The notes under the pieces are model-generated. The model had not been told where the DNA came from. It searched no databases and was given only the letters and a program-made list of their open reading frames with translations. DNA of 42,021 nucleotides from the NCBI GenBank assembly GCA_028280785.1, contig JANQLF010000198.1, forward strand, positions 1 to 42,021, written 5' to 3'. The position numbers and the translations under genes are program-made. Each line of letters opens with the position of its first letter. Within the stretch, counting starts at the first letter, position 1. The DNA comes from Planctomycetota bacterium (GTDB lineage: Bacteria; Planctomycetota; UBA11346). Below are positions 7,759 to 15,144 of the stretch, piece by piece.

Positions 7759-8193
7759 CTAACAGTCGTTGAGATCTAAGTAGATATAATTTCGGCCGAG
7801 CATCGTTTCAGCTAGGCTCTCTAATTCCAAACGTTTCATTTTGGTAAGATTTTCAAATTTGTGATGGCAACGCGCTTCAATAATTTTAATCAGCATCGCT
7901 GTGGTAATCTGTCGTAATGTTAATTTCATTTTCCCTGCATCCGCCTGTGCGTCTGGACGCTGCAAAGGTCTCAATATTTCTTTGCCATTTCCACGTGGCC
8001 AAGCCGGATGAAGTTCCAACCAAATACTGGAGTCAGTACGATCGCGCGCCTTCAATTCTTGATAGAGCTCCAGCTCTGAATCGGTGAGCTTGCGACCAAC
8101 CATAGCCTTGGCCGGATCATCAGCACCGCCCATGCCCCAGTTACTCAGCTCGATAATCGAACCGTCTTCACCTTCTCTATAAATTTCAGCCAT
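7759..8193 (-). CDS. Uncharacterised 144-residue protein
   Basis: I do not recognise this protein. It has no signal peptide or membrane segment. The N-terminal third is acidic and Gly-rich (MAEIYREGEDGSIIELSNWG). The middle has a Pro-rich stretch around ELHPAWPRGNGKEIL, and the C-terminal half looks helical with Leu-, Lys- and Glu-rich segments (ENLTKMKRLELESLAETML). A terminator lies downstream and repeats lie upstream, so it is a monocistronic gene between the EF-hand and glutamine synthetase regions. AGGAG is present upstream but 14 bases away, so the start is uncertain. Coding is supported by length and a plausible composition only. Confidence 0.6.
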   Translation of the reverse strand: MAEIYREGEDGSIIELSNWGMGGADDPAKAMVGRKLTDSELELYQELKARDRTDSSIWLELHPAWPRGNGKEILRPLQRPDAQADAGKMKLTLRQITTAMLIKIIEARCHHKFENLTKMKRLELESLAETMLGRNYIYLDLNDC

Positions 8194-8325
8194 CTTAACT
8201 TATAACACTCCTGCCCTTATTGAGCCTCTTAAGTATATTCCAACAGGACGCCCTTACAAACATAAAACAGACGCCAAATGCGACTCATTTTCCGACATCC
8301 GAGACCTCTGCTGACAATCTAGACA

Positions 8326-8447
8326 TCTTATATGCGAGTGGGGACACTCGCGGTTCCACCAAGTATGTTTCCATTTCTAAGTCTGCTAAAACTACTCCTA
8401 AATTTCTCCAGCCTGATATATGCGGGCAAGATGCCCGTGGTCCCAGG
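8326..8447. repeat. Two family C hairpin repeats in a 450-bp gene-free gap
   Basis: GCGAGTG/CACTCGC (8334-8351, loop GGGA), followed by GGTTCCACC, and GCGGGCA/TGCCCGT (8422-8438, loop AGA), followed by GGTCCCAGG, both begin with TATATGC. The second is the reverse-orientation form of the CCTGGGA-plus-hairpin repeat also seen near 22.5 and 35.3 kb. Nothing else in 8194-8640 looks like a gene. A short open frame there crosses both repeats and has no family features. Confidence 0.65.
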
Positions 8448-8640
8448 AACACTCCCTCTCCTACCGATCGCAGTCTTTTAGGTCAGGATTTCTTTTATTG
8501 TTGTAATCGCTACTACCCTCGACCGCCGAATTCCCGGTATGGCCTATTTGGCCATAATTTTTCGAAGTGTTAACATAGAAAAATAGGGAATGACAAAGGT
8601 CGGAATTGTCTAAAACAAAAATGCGCAGCATTTTAAAATT

Positions 8641-8672
8641 AAAAAAGCCCCACCGTTAGGTGAGGCTTTTTT
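8641..8672 (-). terminator. Rho-independent terminator after glnA
   Basis: On the minus strand, AAAAAAGCCTCACC pairs with GGTGGGGCTTTTTT around a 4-nt loop, with one mismatched step. It lies 23 bases past the glnA stop at 8695. Confidence 0.92.
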
Positions 8673-8694
8673 AATTTCTGGCGATAGCCAGATT

Positions 8695-10113
8695 TTAGCA
8701 GTTATAGTACAAAAAGAACTCGTAAGGATTCGGACGAAGCTTAAGTGGCTCAACTTCATCTTCACGCTTGTACTCGATGTAAGACTCAATCATTTCTTCT
8801 GAGAATACATCACCAACAGTCAGCCAATCTTTATCAGCTTCGAGCTCGCTCAGAGCTTCGTCTAGGCTGCCGCAAGTGCTTGGGATGCCAGCGAGTTCTT
8901 CAGGTGGTAAGTCATAGATATTTTTATCCATTGCTTCACCTGGATCGATTTGATTTTTGATACCATCGATCATAGCCATTAACATAGCAGAGAAGCTGAG
9001 GTATGGGCTACCAGAGCTATCTGGGCAACGGAATTCAAAACGACGTGCTTTATCGCCACTAACAAGTGGGATACGAACAGACGCAGAACGGTTAGTTGCT
9101 GAGTATGCTAAGTTTACTGGTGCTTCATAACCAGGTACCAAACGACGGTAGCTGTTTTGTGAAGCGTTAGTGAATGCTTGGATTGAACGTCCATGCTTCA
9201 AAATACCGCCAATCGCCCAAAGCGCTTCTTGGCTTAATTTCGCATAGCCGTCGCCAGCAAATAAGTTTTTACCATCTTTCCAAATAGACGTATGGATGTG
9301 CATACCAGAACCGTTGTCTTCGAACATTGGTTTTGGCATGAACGTTGCAGTTTTACCATGTTGGAAAGCAGTGTTTTTAACACCGTACTTATATTTATTT
9401 ACTTTGTCACCTGCATCGAGGAGTGTACCAAACTTCGTACCAAGTTCGCACTGACCAGCCGTAGCAACTTCGTGGTGATGTAATTCGATTTCAACACCCA
9501 TAGATACTAAGTTTGAACAGATTTCGTTACGCAAATCGTAAAGTGTATCTGCTGGTGGCAGTGGGAAGTAACCATGTTTATGGCGAATTTTGTGACCGAG
9601 GTTTGCGCCAAGCGGATTATCTTCAGCAGCAGTCCATGGTGCTTCGATAGATTCTAAAGCGTAGAATGCATTGCCTGGCTCAGAGTTGTAACGAACGCCA
9701 TCAAGAACAAAGAATTCTGGCTCTGGGCCGAAGAATGCGGTGTCACCGATGCCGGTTGAATTTAAGTATGCTAATGCTTTGCGTGCGATACCACGAGGTG
9801 CGCGGTCATAAAGTTGACCAGTGCGTGGCTCGTAAATATCACCGAACATAGCAATGGTTGATTGCTCACGGAATGGGTCAATGAACGCTGAATCAGGATC
9901 AGGTTTGATGTTCATATCAGATTTATCAATTGATTTCCAACCACGAACAGAAGAACCGTCGAAGGCTAAACCTTCTTCGAATAAATCATTGTCGAGGCGG
10001 TCGACTGGAACAGTAAAGTGTTGAACAGTGCCAAACATATCGCCGAATTGAATGTCGACCCATTTGACATCATTGTCTTTTGCCAGTGCTAGGACGTCGT
10101 CTACTGAAGACAT
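8695..10113 (-). CDS. glnA: Glutamine synthetase type I
   Basis: GlnA makes glutamine from glutamate, ammonia and ATP, the entry point of nitrogen assimilation. The 472-residue length is typical of the dodecameric type I enzyme. Visible signatures are VKWVDIQFGDMFGTVQHFTV and FDGSSVRGW near the N-terminus, FGPEPEFF for metal binding, GSGMHIHTS, the ATP-region NSYRRLVPGYEAP, and RNPYEF-like residues near the end. Tyr400 in DKNIYDLPPEE corresponds to the adenylylated Tyr397 of enterobacterial GlnA, so control by adenylylation is possible. GGAG precedes the ATG at 10113. It follows glnB across a terminator and a palindrome. Confidence 0.97.
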   Translation of the reverse strand: MSSVDDVLALAKDNDVKWVDIQFGDMFGTVQHFTVPVDRLDNDLFEEGLAFDGSSVRGWKSIDKSDMNIKPDPDSAFIDPFREQSTIAMFGDIYEPRTGQLYDRAPRGIARKALAYLNSTGIGDTAFFGPEPEFFVLDGVRYNSEPGNAFYALESIEAPWTAAEDNPLGANLGHKIRHKHGYFPLPPADTLYDLRNEICSNLVSMGVEIELHHHEVATAGQCELGTKFGTLLDAGDKVNKYKYGVKNTAFQHGKTATFMPKPMFEDNGSGMHIHTSIWKDGKNLFAGDGYAKLSQEALWAIGGILKHGRSIQAFTNASQNSYRRLVPGYEAPVNLAYSATNRSASVRIPLVSGDKARRFEFRCPDSSGSPYLSFSAMLMAMIDGIKNQIDPGEAMDKNIYDLPPEELAGIPSTCGSLDEALSELEADKDWLTVGDVFSEEMIESYIEYKREDEVEPLKLRPNPYEFFLYYNC

Positions 10114-10139
10114 GTGAACTCCAAAAGTAATTAATTAAA

Positions 10140-10155
10140 ATGAACGAATGTTCAT
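10140..10155. promoter_or_regulatory. Palindrome upstream of glnA
   Basis: ATGAAC (10140-10145) and GTTCAT (10150-10155) form an inverted repeat around GAAT, 27 bases before the glnA ATG. It is a plausible operator or short leader hairpin in the 96-bp glnB-glnA gap. No regulator can be named from the sequence. Confidence 0.4.
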
Positions 10156-10174
10156 GTGTGGTGAAATAAAAAGT

Positions 10175-10205
10175 AACGGGCACTCAGAACATCTGAGTAC
10201 CCGTT
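10175..10205 (-). terminator. Terminator between glnB and glnA
   Basis: AACGGGCACTCAG (10175-10187) pairs with CTGAGTACCCGTT (10193-10205) with one mismatch around a 5-nt loop. On the minus strand it is followed within 2 bases by a T-rich run. It begins 5 bases past the glnB stop and suggests glnA has its own promoter or is read by partial readthrough. Confidence 0.8.
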
Positions 10206-10209
10206 TACA

Positions 10210-10557
10210 TTAAATAGCTTCGCTGCCGCGCTCGCCAGTGCGAATACGAATGCAGTCTTCGAGTGGTAAAATAAATATTTTACCATCACCAACTTTGCCT
10301 TCTTCGCCACTACGACCAGACTTAATTATAGCCTGAACGGTTGGCTCGACAAAGTCGTCGTTAACCGCAATTTGCAGTTTCACTTTGTGTAAAAGGTTGA
10401 CGGTGTACTCATGACCGCGGTATACTTCGGTGTGGCCTTTTTGGCGGCCAAAACCTTGGACATCGCTGATGGTCAGACGCACAACTTCAACTTCGTTTAG
10501 TGCTTCTTTAACCGCTTCTAACTTGGACGGTTGAATAATCGCTTCGATCATCTTCAT
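10210..10557 (-). CDS. glnB: Nitrogen regulatory protein PII
   Basis: PII is a small trimeric cytoplasmic sensor of 2-oxoglutarate, ATP and ADP that controls AmtB, glutamine synthetase adenylylation and other targets. The T-loop GFGRQKGHTEVYRGHEYTV is conserved, including Tyr51, the uridylylation site of enterobacterial GlnB. The C-terminal signature CIRIRTGERG is present. The protein has 115 residues instead of the usual 112 because the B-loop reads GRSGEEGKVGDGKIF, about three residues longer than in E. coli. The ATG at 10557 has AGAGGA upstream and gives the standard start MKMIEAII. It lies between amtB and glnA, the classic amtB partner arrangement. Confidence 0.96.
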   Translation of the reverse strand: MKMIEAIIQPSKLEAVKEALNEVEVVRLTISDVQGFGRQKGHTEVYRGHEYTVNLLHKVKLQIAVNDDFVEPTVQAIIKSGRSGEEGKVGDGKIFILPLEDCIRIRTGERGSEAI

Positions 10558-10618
10558 GGTATGCGATCCTCTGTTGAAAGTCGAGGCACGGTACGTGCGC
10601 TCGGTTGGGTGCAAGTCT

Positions 10619-10639
10619 CCAAATCAAACGCTGATTTGG
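10619..10639. other. Hairpin in the amtB-glnB gap
   Basis: CCAAATCA pairs perfectly with TGATTTGG around AACGC. It lies midway in the 167-bp gap between amtB and glnB. There is no T-run, so it is more likely a leader structure or operator than a terminator. Nothing else in the gap is identifiable. Confidence 0.45.
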
Positions 10640-10724
10640 ATTGTGGTGAGGTTGCTGCTCGATGCTCAAAGGCATCCCGGGAGTAAGAACCACCACACAG
10701 TCCCTACCCCCGTTCCGCCAGGCC

Positions 10725-12047
10725 CTAGCGGGCTTCTAAAGCGTGGTAAGCAGTCTGACCATGCTCGCCGAGGTCGAGACCTTCGAGCTCTTCTTCTTCG
10801 CTAACGCGGAAGCCGAAGATGGCTTTAACAACAAATGCGAGTCCTAATGCGAATGCAAAAGAAACAGCACCGTAGGCAAGGACACCGATACATTGAACAC
10901 CGAATTTATCTCCGGCGAATAACGTACCAACAATGCCGCAAACCAAGTGGACTGACAATGCACCAACGGGGTCATCAAGTTTTAATTTGTCGAATGTAAT
11001 TACTGAGAAGTAAACAACGACACCACAAACGATACCGATTACACAAGCCATCCATACGGTTTGGCTATCAGCACTCGCTGTGATACCAACTAAACCAGCC
11101 AACATACCATTTAATGCCATGGTTAAGTCAGGCTTCTTAGTCATGATCCATGACGTAATGCCTGCTACCAAACCACCAAATGCAGCGGCCAAAGAAGTGG
11201 TGACAAATACCAAGCTCACGCCGGCAGGGTCTGCACTTAATACAGATCCACCGTTAAAGCCGTACCAACCCAACCACAGTAAGAACACACCGATTGCAGC
11301 GAGTGGCATACTGTGACCAACGATTGGACGAACACTGCCGTCTGAGCCATATTTTCCTTTACGTGCACCAAGGACGATGATTGCAGCGAGTCCACCCCAA
11401 CCACCAACACTGTGTACTAATGTTGAACCAGCAAAGTCGTAGAAACCTTTTTCTGCTAACCAACCGCCACCCCAGTGCCAGTAACCAAGTACTGGATACA
11501 GAATAGCAACATAAATTGCAGCAAAGACTAAAAATGGTAATAATTTAATACGTTCAGCGACACAACCAGAAATAATAGTTGCCGCAGTAGCAGCAAACAT
11601 TGCTTGGAAAATAAAATCCGACCAATAGGTGTAGTCAGCATAATCTTTTGTTGTATTGGCAGCTGCATCGGCTTCAGCAAATCCAGCTGGACCGAAAGCA
11701 CCAAGACTCAAAAAACCACCTGCATAGGCATCACCTGGGTACATCAGGTTAAAACCACAGATAAAGTAGGTGATAATGCCGATACAAATGATCATGGCAT
11801 TTTTGAATAAAATGTTGGTGGTATTCTTGGCCTGACACAGACCAGTTTCCAACGCTGAGAAGCCAAGGTGCATTAAGAAGACCAGGGCTGCTGCAATTAA
11901 GATCCATAAATTGTCGGTGCGGAAGACAGAATCCGCAATCGAATCGGCGAGGTCAGGCGCAGCAGCAGCCTCCTCAGCCATCATCGCGACGGGCATAGCC
12001 AGCGTTGCTGTAACGAGCGCTAGCAGACTAGTTATTCGCTTTTTCAT
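10725..12047 (-). CDS. amtB: Ammonium transporter AmtB
   Basis: AmtB forms a trimeric inner-membrane ammonium channel. The 440-residue protein begins with a signal-like segment (residues 1-24, ending MMAEE) and then has about eleven membrane helices. The pore twin histidines are H212 (STLVHSVGG) and H367 (GALSVHLVCG). The motif DPVGALSVH and the C-terminal EEEELEGLDLGEHG, which binds PII in the family, are both present. It is first in a minus-strand nitrogen block with glnB and glnA. A candidate sigma-54 promoter lies 73 bases upstream. The long gap to glnB (167 bp) contains a hairpin but no clear terminator. Confidence 0.97.
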   Translation of the reverse strand: MKKRITSLLALVTATLAMPVAMMAEEAAAAPDLADSIADSVFRTDNLWILIAAALVFLMHLGFSALETGLCQAKNTTNILFKNAMIICIGIITYFICGFNLMYPGDAYAGGFLSLGAFGPAGFAEADAAANTTKDYADYTYWSDFIFQAMFAATAATIISGCVAERIKLLPFLVFAAIYVAILYPVLGYWHWGGGWLAEKGFYDFAGSTLVHSVGGWGGLAAIIVLGARKGKYGSDGSVRPIVGHSMPLAAIGVFLLWLGWYGFNGGSVLSADPAGVSLVFVTTSLAAAFGGLVAGITSWIMTKKPDLTMALNGMLAGLVGITASADSQTVWMACVIGIVCGVVVYFSVITFDKLKLDDPVGALSVHLVCGIVGTLFAGDKFGVQCIGVLAYGAVSFAFALGLAFVVKAIFGFRVSEEEELEGLDLGEHGQTAYHALEAR

Positions 12048-12119
12048 AACTCTTACCTTTTGAGGGGTGTGTGGTGAGTGAAATCAAAGGCACCACGTGG
12101 CACCAAGAGCCCCTCTATT

Positions 12120-12135
12120 GGCACATAGCGAGCCA
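12120..12135 (-). promoter_or_regulatory. Candidate sigma-54 (-24/-12) promoter of amtB
   Basis: The minus strand reads TGGCTCGCTATGTGCC. It has the invariant GG and GC with exactly 10 bases between them and agrees with TGGCACG-N4-TTGCW at most other positions. It would start transcription roughly 60 bases before the amtB ATG. Nitrogen-limitation control by sigma-54 is common for amtB-glnB, but no rpoN or ntrC gene is in the window. Confidence 0.45.
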
Positions 12136-12221
12136 AAAGTGAATATATAAGGCTACGTTCTTCAAATTTATTCCATAACATGACTTATGACAATTAATAA
12201 GACACAGTATTTATAGACCAC

Positions 12222-12303
12222 TGATCAAAAATTGATCGATTGTTTATTTATTTGCATTTATATTGATTGATTGCTCAAAATTTGATCAACCGTTTGATCG
12301 ATT
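12222..12303. promoter_or_regulatory. Three TTGATCGATT-type repeats at 31-bp spacing
   Basis: TTGATCGATT occurs at 12232 and 12294, with TTGATTGATT at 12263, giving exact steps of 31 bp (about three helical turns). TGATCAA additionally precedes the first and third copies at 12222 and 12283. The cluster lies in the 519-bp gap between amtB and the BRCT genes, which otherwise contains only AT-rich sequence. It looks like a cooperative operator array or a DNA-bending site. Confidence 0.55.
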
Positions 12304-12566
12304 AATGAGCGGCGTCCTTTGACTACCTAAATACCTTACGCTCGATGAGCAGCTCAATTGGTTTTATCATCAAGATTTACACATAAATCACCTAAGTTAC
12401 TTTACTTACAATACAAACTCATCGATAGATGCAGACCGGGATTGCTCATTGGCATATAACAGAAGGAGCCTGATACACAGCCAGCAGCACCCAGCGCAGA
12501 ACGTTGTACGGCCTTGGGCTGCTCAGTAGGCTTCGCGCCTTCTATCGGCTTATTGGAGTAGCTGTT

Positions 12567-13667
12567 ATGGCAAATGGTAACCAGCCAAGTTGGCTGAATG
12601 GTGCCCTGGTATTTTTCGCAATTACCGCAACCGTCGCGTTTGGATTTTGGGTACACTTTTATACACAGGACGCTGCGCTCAGTGAACAGCGTATCTACAT
12701 GCATAAGATCACCCTTCCTGCGTTAACCAACATGAAGGACGCCACTAAGGCCAAGATTAAACCACTCGAAAATATTTTAATCACCAAACAAAATCGCTTA
12801 GAAAATTTACAAAACGTCAACGACGATAATCGCACCATCAACAAAAACTTACTCGAAGCTGAATCTGTTCGCCTGACCGAAATTCAAGGCCACACCGATA
12901 AAATTCGTCGTGATTTTAAAACCGCTTACGATGAAGCCAAAGATGCTCGTGAAGTTCACAATGCTCAAGAAAAAGAAGTGCTTAACATTACCGCCGATTT
13001 AGAAAAACGTTTAATTGCCTTACGCCAATTGATCAAAGAAGAATCACAAGCTGTTGAAGAATTTCAAAAAGACACACGCGCCAAGCATTTAGTCTTGGAT
13101 CGTGCAAATGCAAAACTGCAAGAACGTGTACAAGAGCTACTTGATCAACAAGAAATCAGCCGCGCGAAATTGTTAGCAGACGGTAAAGTACTTGCTGCAC
13201 GAGCCACCGAAGGTTTCGTTATTATGGATTTAGGCCGTCAAGATGGCTTACGTCTCGGCACCGTGTTTAAGGTCTTCGCTCGCAGCGGTGGTCGCAACAT
13301 CGTGAAAGGAACCGTTGAAGTTACTCGCATCGGTGACGATCAATCTGAAGGTCACGTTATTGAAGAAATTTCTACGACTGAACCAATCATTCCTGGGGAT
13401 AGCTTACACAACCCGGTGTTTAATCCTGCAGAAACAAAAGTATTTGTTATCAATGGTGTCTTCAGCAGCTTTACCCATGAAGAACTCGCTCGTTTCATCA
13501 CCGAAGCTGGCGGCGTGGTACAAAGCGAACTCAGCACCAAAACGCATTACTTAATTGCTGGTGCACAAAGCCAAAAGGCCTTAGAAGAAGCTAGTAAGTA
13601 TGGCATTACCATTCTCAGTGAAGACCAATTAATTGACTTTATTCGTCCAAAGCAAATTAGTCGATAA
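12567..13667 (+). CDS. Membrane-anchored coiled-coil protein with C-terminal BRCT domain (first paralogue)
   Basis: This 366-residue protein has one N-terminal membrane segment (residues 12-31) and a long charged coiled coil (about 55-200). A small beta-rich domain follows (about 210-285, GFVIMDLGRQDGLRLGTVFKV), then a BRCT domain (about 290-360). The BRCT call rests on KVFVINGVFSS, the Gly pair in ITEAGGVVQ, THYLIAG, and a final YGITILSEDQLIDFI, which follows the pattern of the bacterial LigA BRCT domain. GGAG precedes the ATG. The second gene, 23 bases downstream, has the same layout. BRCT domains usually bind phosphopeptides or DNA ends in the cytoplasm. The side of the membrane it occupies here is unclear. 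Function unknown. Confidence 0.82.
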   Translation: MANGNQPSWLNGALVFFAITATVAFGFWVHFYTQDAALSEQRIYMHKITLPALTNMKDATKAKIKPLENILITKQNRLENLQNVNDDNRTINKNLLEAESVRLTEIQGHTDKIRRDFKTAYDEAKDAREVHNAQEKEVLNITADLEKRLIALRQLIKEESQAVEEFQKDTRAKHLVLDRANAKLQERVQELLDQQEISRAKLLADGKVLAARATEGFVIMDLGRQDGLRLGTVFKVFARSGGRNIVKGTVEVTRIGDDQSEGHVIEEISTTEPIIPGDSLHNPVFNPAETKVFVINGVFSSFTHEELARFITEAGGVVQSELSTKTHYLIAGAQSQKALEEASKYGITILSEDQLIDFIRPKQISR

Positions 13668-13690
13668 TGGACAGGACAAAGGTAGCTCCA

Positions 13691-14944
13691 ATGAATATGG
13701 CAAAACAATTTAATAGAAGTGGCAACGCCGGATTGATGGTGATGATTTTTCTCATCATCTTCACCGTTATTTTTGGTGTTGGTGCATTTATGTCGCACAA
13801 ACACATCAAGCTGGTTCGCCTTGGATTGAATGAACCAGGCTCTGAAGTTAAAATTGATAATTCTATCTCACGCCTTCAAGACAAGATTGATGATGAAAAA
13901 CGTTCTATCCGTGAACACGAAGAGCGCATTAGTAACCTCAAACGCGCAACCCATTACTACGATTTACAAATTGCCTCGCTCGGCGAGTTTTATCGTGAAG
14001 AATATAAAGACGCAGAAGACCAAGTCGTTCCAGGTGCTTTCCTTGGCTTAAATGGTGAAGGCGACGTCCATACGCACCATGGCCAAGCCAATAAATTAAT
14101 TCAACACCAACACGACATTCTCAAAATGTGGGAGCAACATTACGGCTCAACGCAACGCCAAGACACACCTGAGTTGAAAAAAGCCGCTAAAGCATTCCAA
14201 GACGCTACCAATGACATCATAACCGAAGGTGGCGAACAAGAAGACAGCATTAATGCAACGATCGACCGTTTAAATGAAGAGCTCGATAAACTCAAAGAAC
14301 GTCGTAGTGCACTCGAAGCTGATGAACGCACCCAAACCGCCATTAAACAAACCCGCCGAGGAAAACTCGAAACACAAATTCGTCGCTTACTTGAATTAGA
14401 ATTACGTTGGCTGAAGCAATTAGAGAGCGACGGTCAAATTCTTCAAACCGGTGTCGATTACAACTTTATCATCGTCAACATTGGTGCTAAAGAAGGCGTC
14501 AAACCAGGCATGCGTTTTGAAGTCTTCAATCACGAAAAAGGCACCTACTTACGTAAAGGCATGGCTGAGGTCATTAAAGTTGATCGCACCATCAGTACCT
14601 GTCGCATTGTTATCGAAGACAACACTAAGAAGAATCCAATTGCTGTTGGTGACCACATTGGCAACCCAATCTTCCACGCTGGCAAACCTAAAGTATTCGT
14701 GCTTGCTGGTGAATTTAAAATGTACAACAAAGATGACCTCACTTATTTCATCAAAAAAGCCGGTGGCGAAGTTAGCCCCGATTTACGTCCAGGTGTCGAT
14801 TTCCTCGTTGCTAGCTGGCGCAGTGAATCAGCGCAAGACAAGGCTCGTGAATATGACGTCTTAGCCATGGATGAAGCGACCTTGGTTAAATACTTACACA
14901 CCACATTCACTACCAAGCGTAAAGATTTAAAAGAGAAAAAATAG
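13691..14944 (+). CDS. Membrane-anchored coiled-coil protein with C-terminal BRCT domain (second paralogue)
   Basis: The 417-residue product repeats the architecture of its upstream neighbour: a membrane segment (about 14-33), coiled coil (about 55-260), a beta-rich domain (YNFIIVNIGAKEGVKPGMRF) and a BRCT-like domain (about 334-403, KVFVLAGEFKMYNKDDLTYF, KKAGGEVSP, VDFLVA, YDVLAMDEATLVKYL). It ends in a Lys-rich tail. Basic residues follow the membrane segment (SHKHIKLVR), so the positive-inside rule would allow a cytoplasmic C-terminus, unlike the simplest reading of the first paralogue. ATG 13691 has AAAGG upstream; 13697 is an alternative. A strong terminator closes the pair. Probably a tandem duplication. 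Confidence 0.8.
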   Translation: MNMAKQFNRSGNAGLMVMIFLIIFTVIFGVGAFMSHKHIKLVRLGLNEPGSEVKIDNSISRLQDKIDDEKRSIREHEERISNLKRATHYYDLQIASLGEFYREEYKDAEDQVVPGAFLGLNGEGDVHTHHGQANKLIQHQHDILKMWEQHYGSTQRQDTPELKKAAKAFQDATNDIITEGGEQEDSINATIDRLNEELDKLKERRSALEADERTQTAIKQTRRGKLETQIRRLLELELRWLKQLESDGQILQTGVDYNFIIVNIGAKEGVKPGMRFEVFNHEKGTYLRKGMAEVIKVDRTISTCRIVIEDNTKKNPIAVGDHIGNPIFHAGKPKVFVLAGEFKMYNKDDLTYFIKKAGGEVSPDLRPGVDFLVASWRSESAQDKAREYDVLAMDEATLVKYLHTTFTTKRKDLKEKK

Positions 14945-14969
14945 TTACTGGTTTTTAGTTATTAAAATT

Positions 14970-15002
14970 AAAAGCGATCGGGCACAAACCGATCGCTTTT
15001 TT
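14970..15002 (+). terminator. Rho-independent terminator after the BRCT pair
   Basis: AAAAGCGATCGG pairs perfectly with CCGATCGCTTTT around a 7-nt loop, followed by further T. It lies 25 bases after the stop at 14944. Confidence 0.93.
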
Positions 15003-15028
15003 AATGCATATTTCTGTAGCACGAATAC

Positions 15029-15098
15029 GTCGGAATGGTCGATCGCCTGCTCGACCTGAATCGTTTCCTTGGTCGAGCAGGCGCTCGACCATCCCGAC
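15029..15098. repeat. 28-bp inverted repeat whose arms are themselves palindromic
   Basis: Bases 15029-15056 and 15071-15098 are reverse complements with two mismatches, separated by 14 bases. Each arm also folds on itself: the right one contains GGTCGAGC-AGGC-GCTCGACC. The right arm is followed by ATCCCGAC, recalling the CCTGGGA tail of family C. It lies between the BRCT terminator and the 3' end of tsaD, so it separates convergent genes. Confidence 0.8.
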
Positions 15099-15144
15099 CC
15101 TTCTCTACGATTGAAATTTTATTTTAAAATTACCAATATATAAT

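Noticed and set aside
8326..8447. CRISPR-like repeats
   Set aside because: Only two units with differing stems, no constant repeat with regular spacers, and no cas genes.
8220..8573. 117-codon frame in the gap upstream of glnA's terminator
   Set aside because: It crosses two palindromic repeats, has no ribosome binding site and no protein-like pattern.
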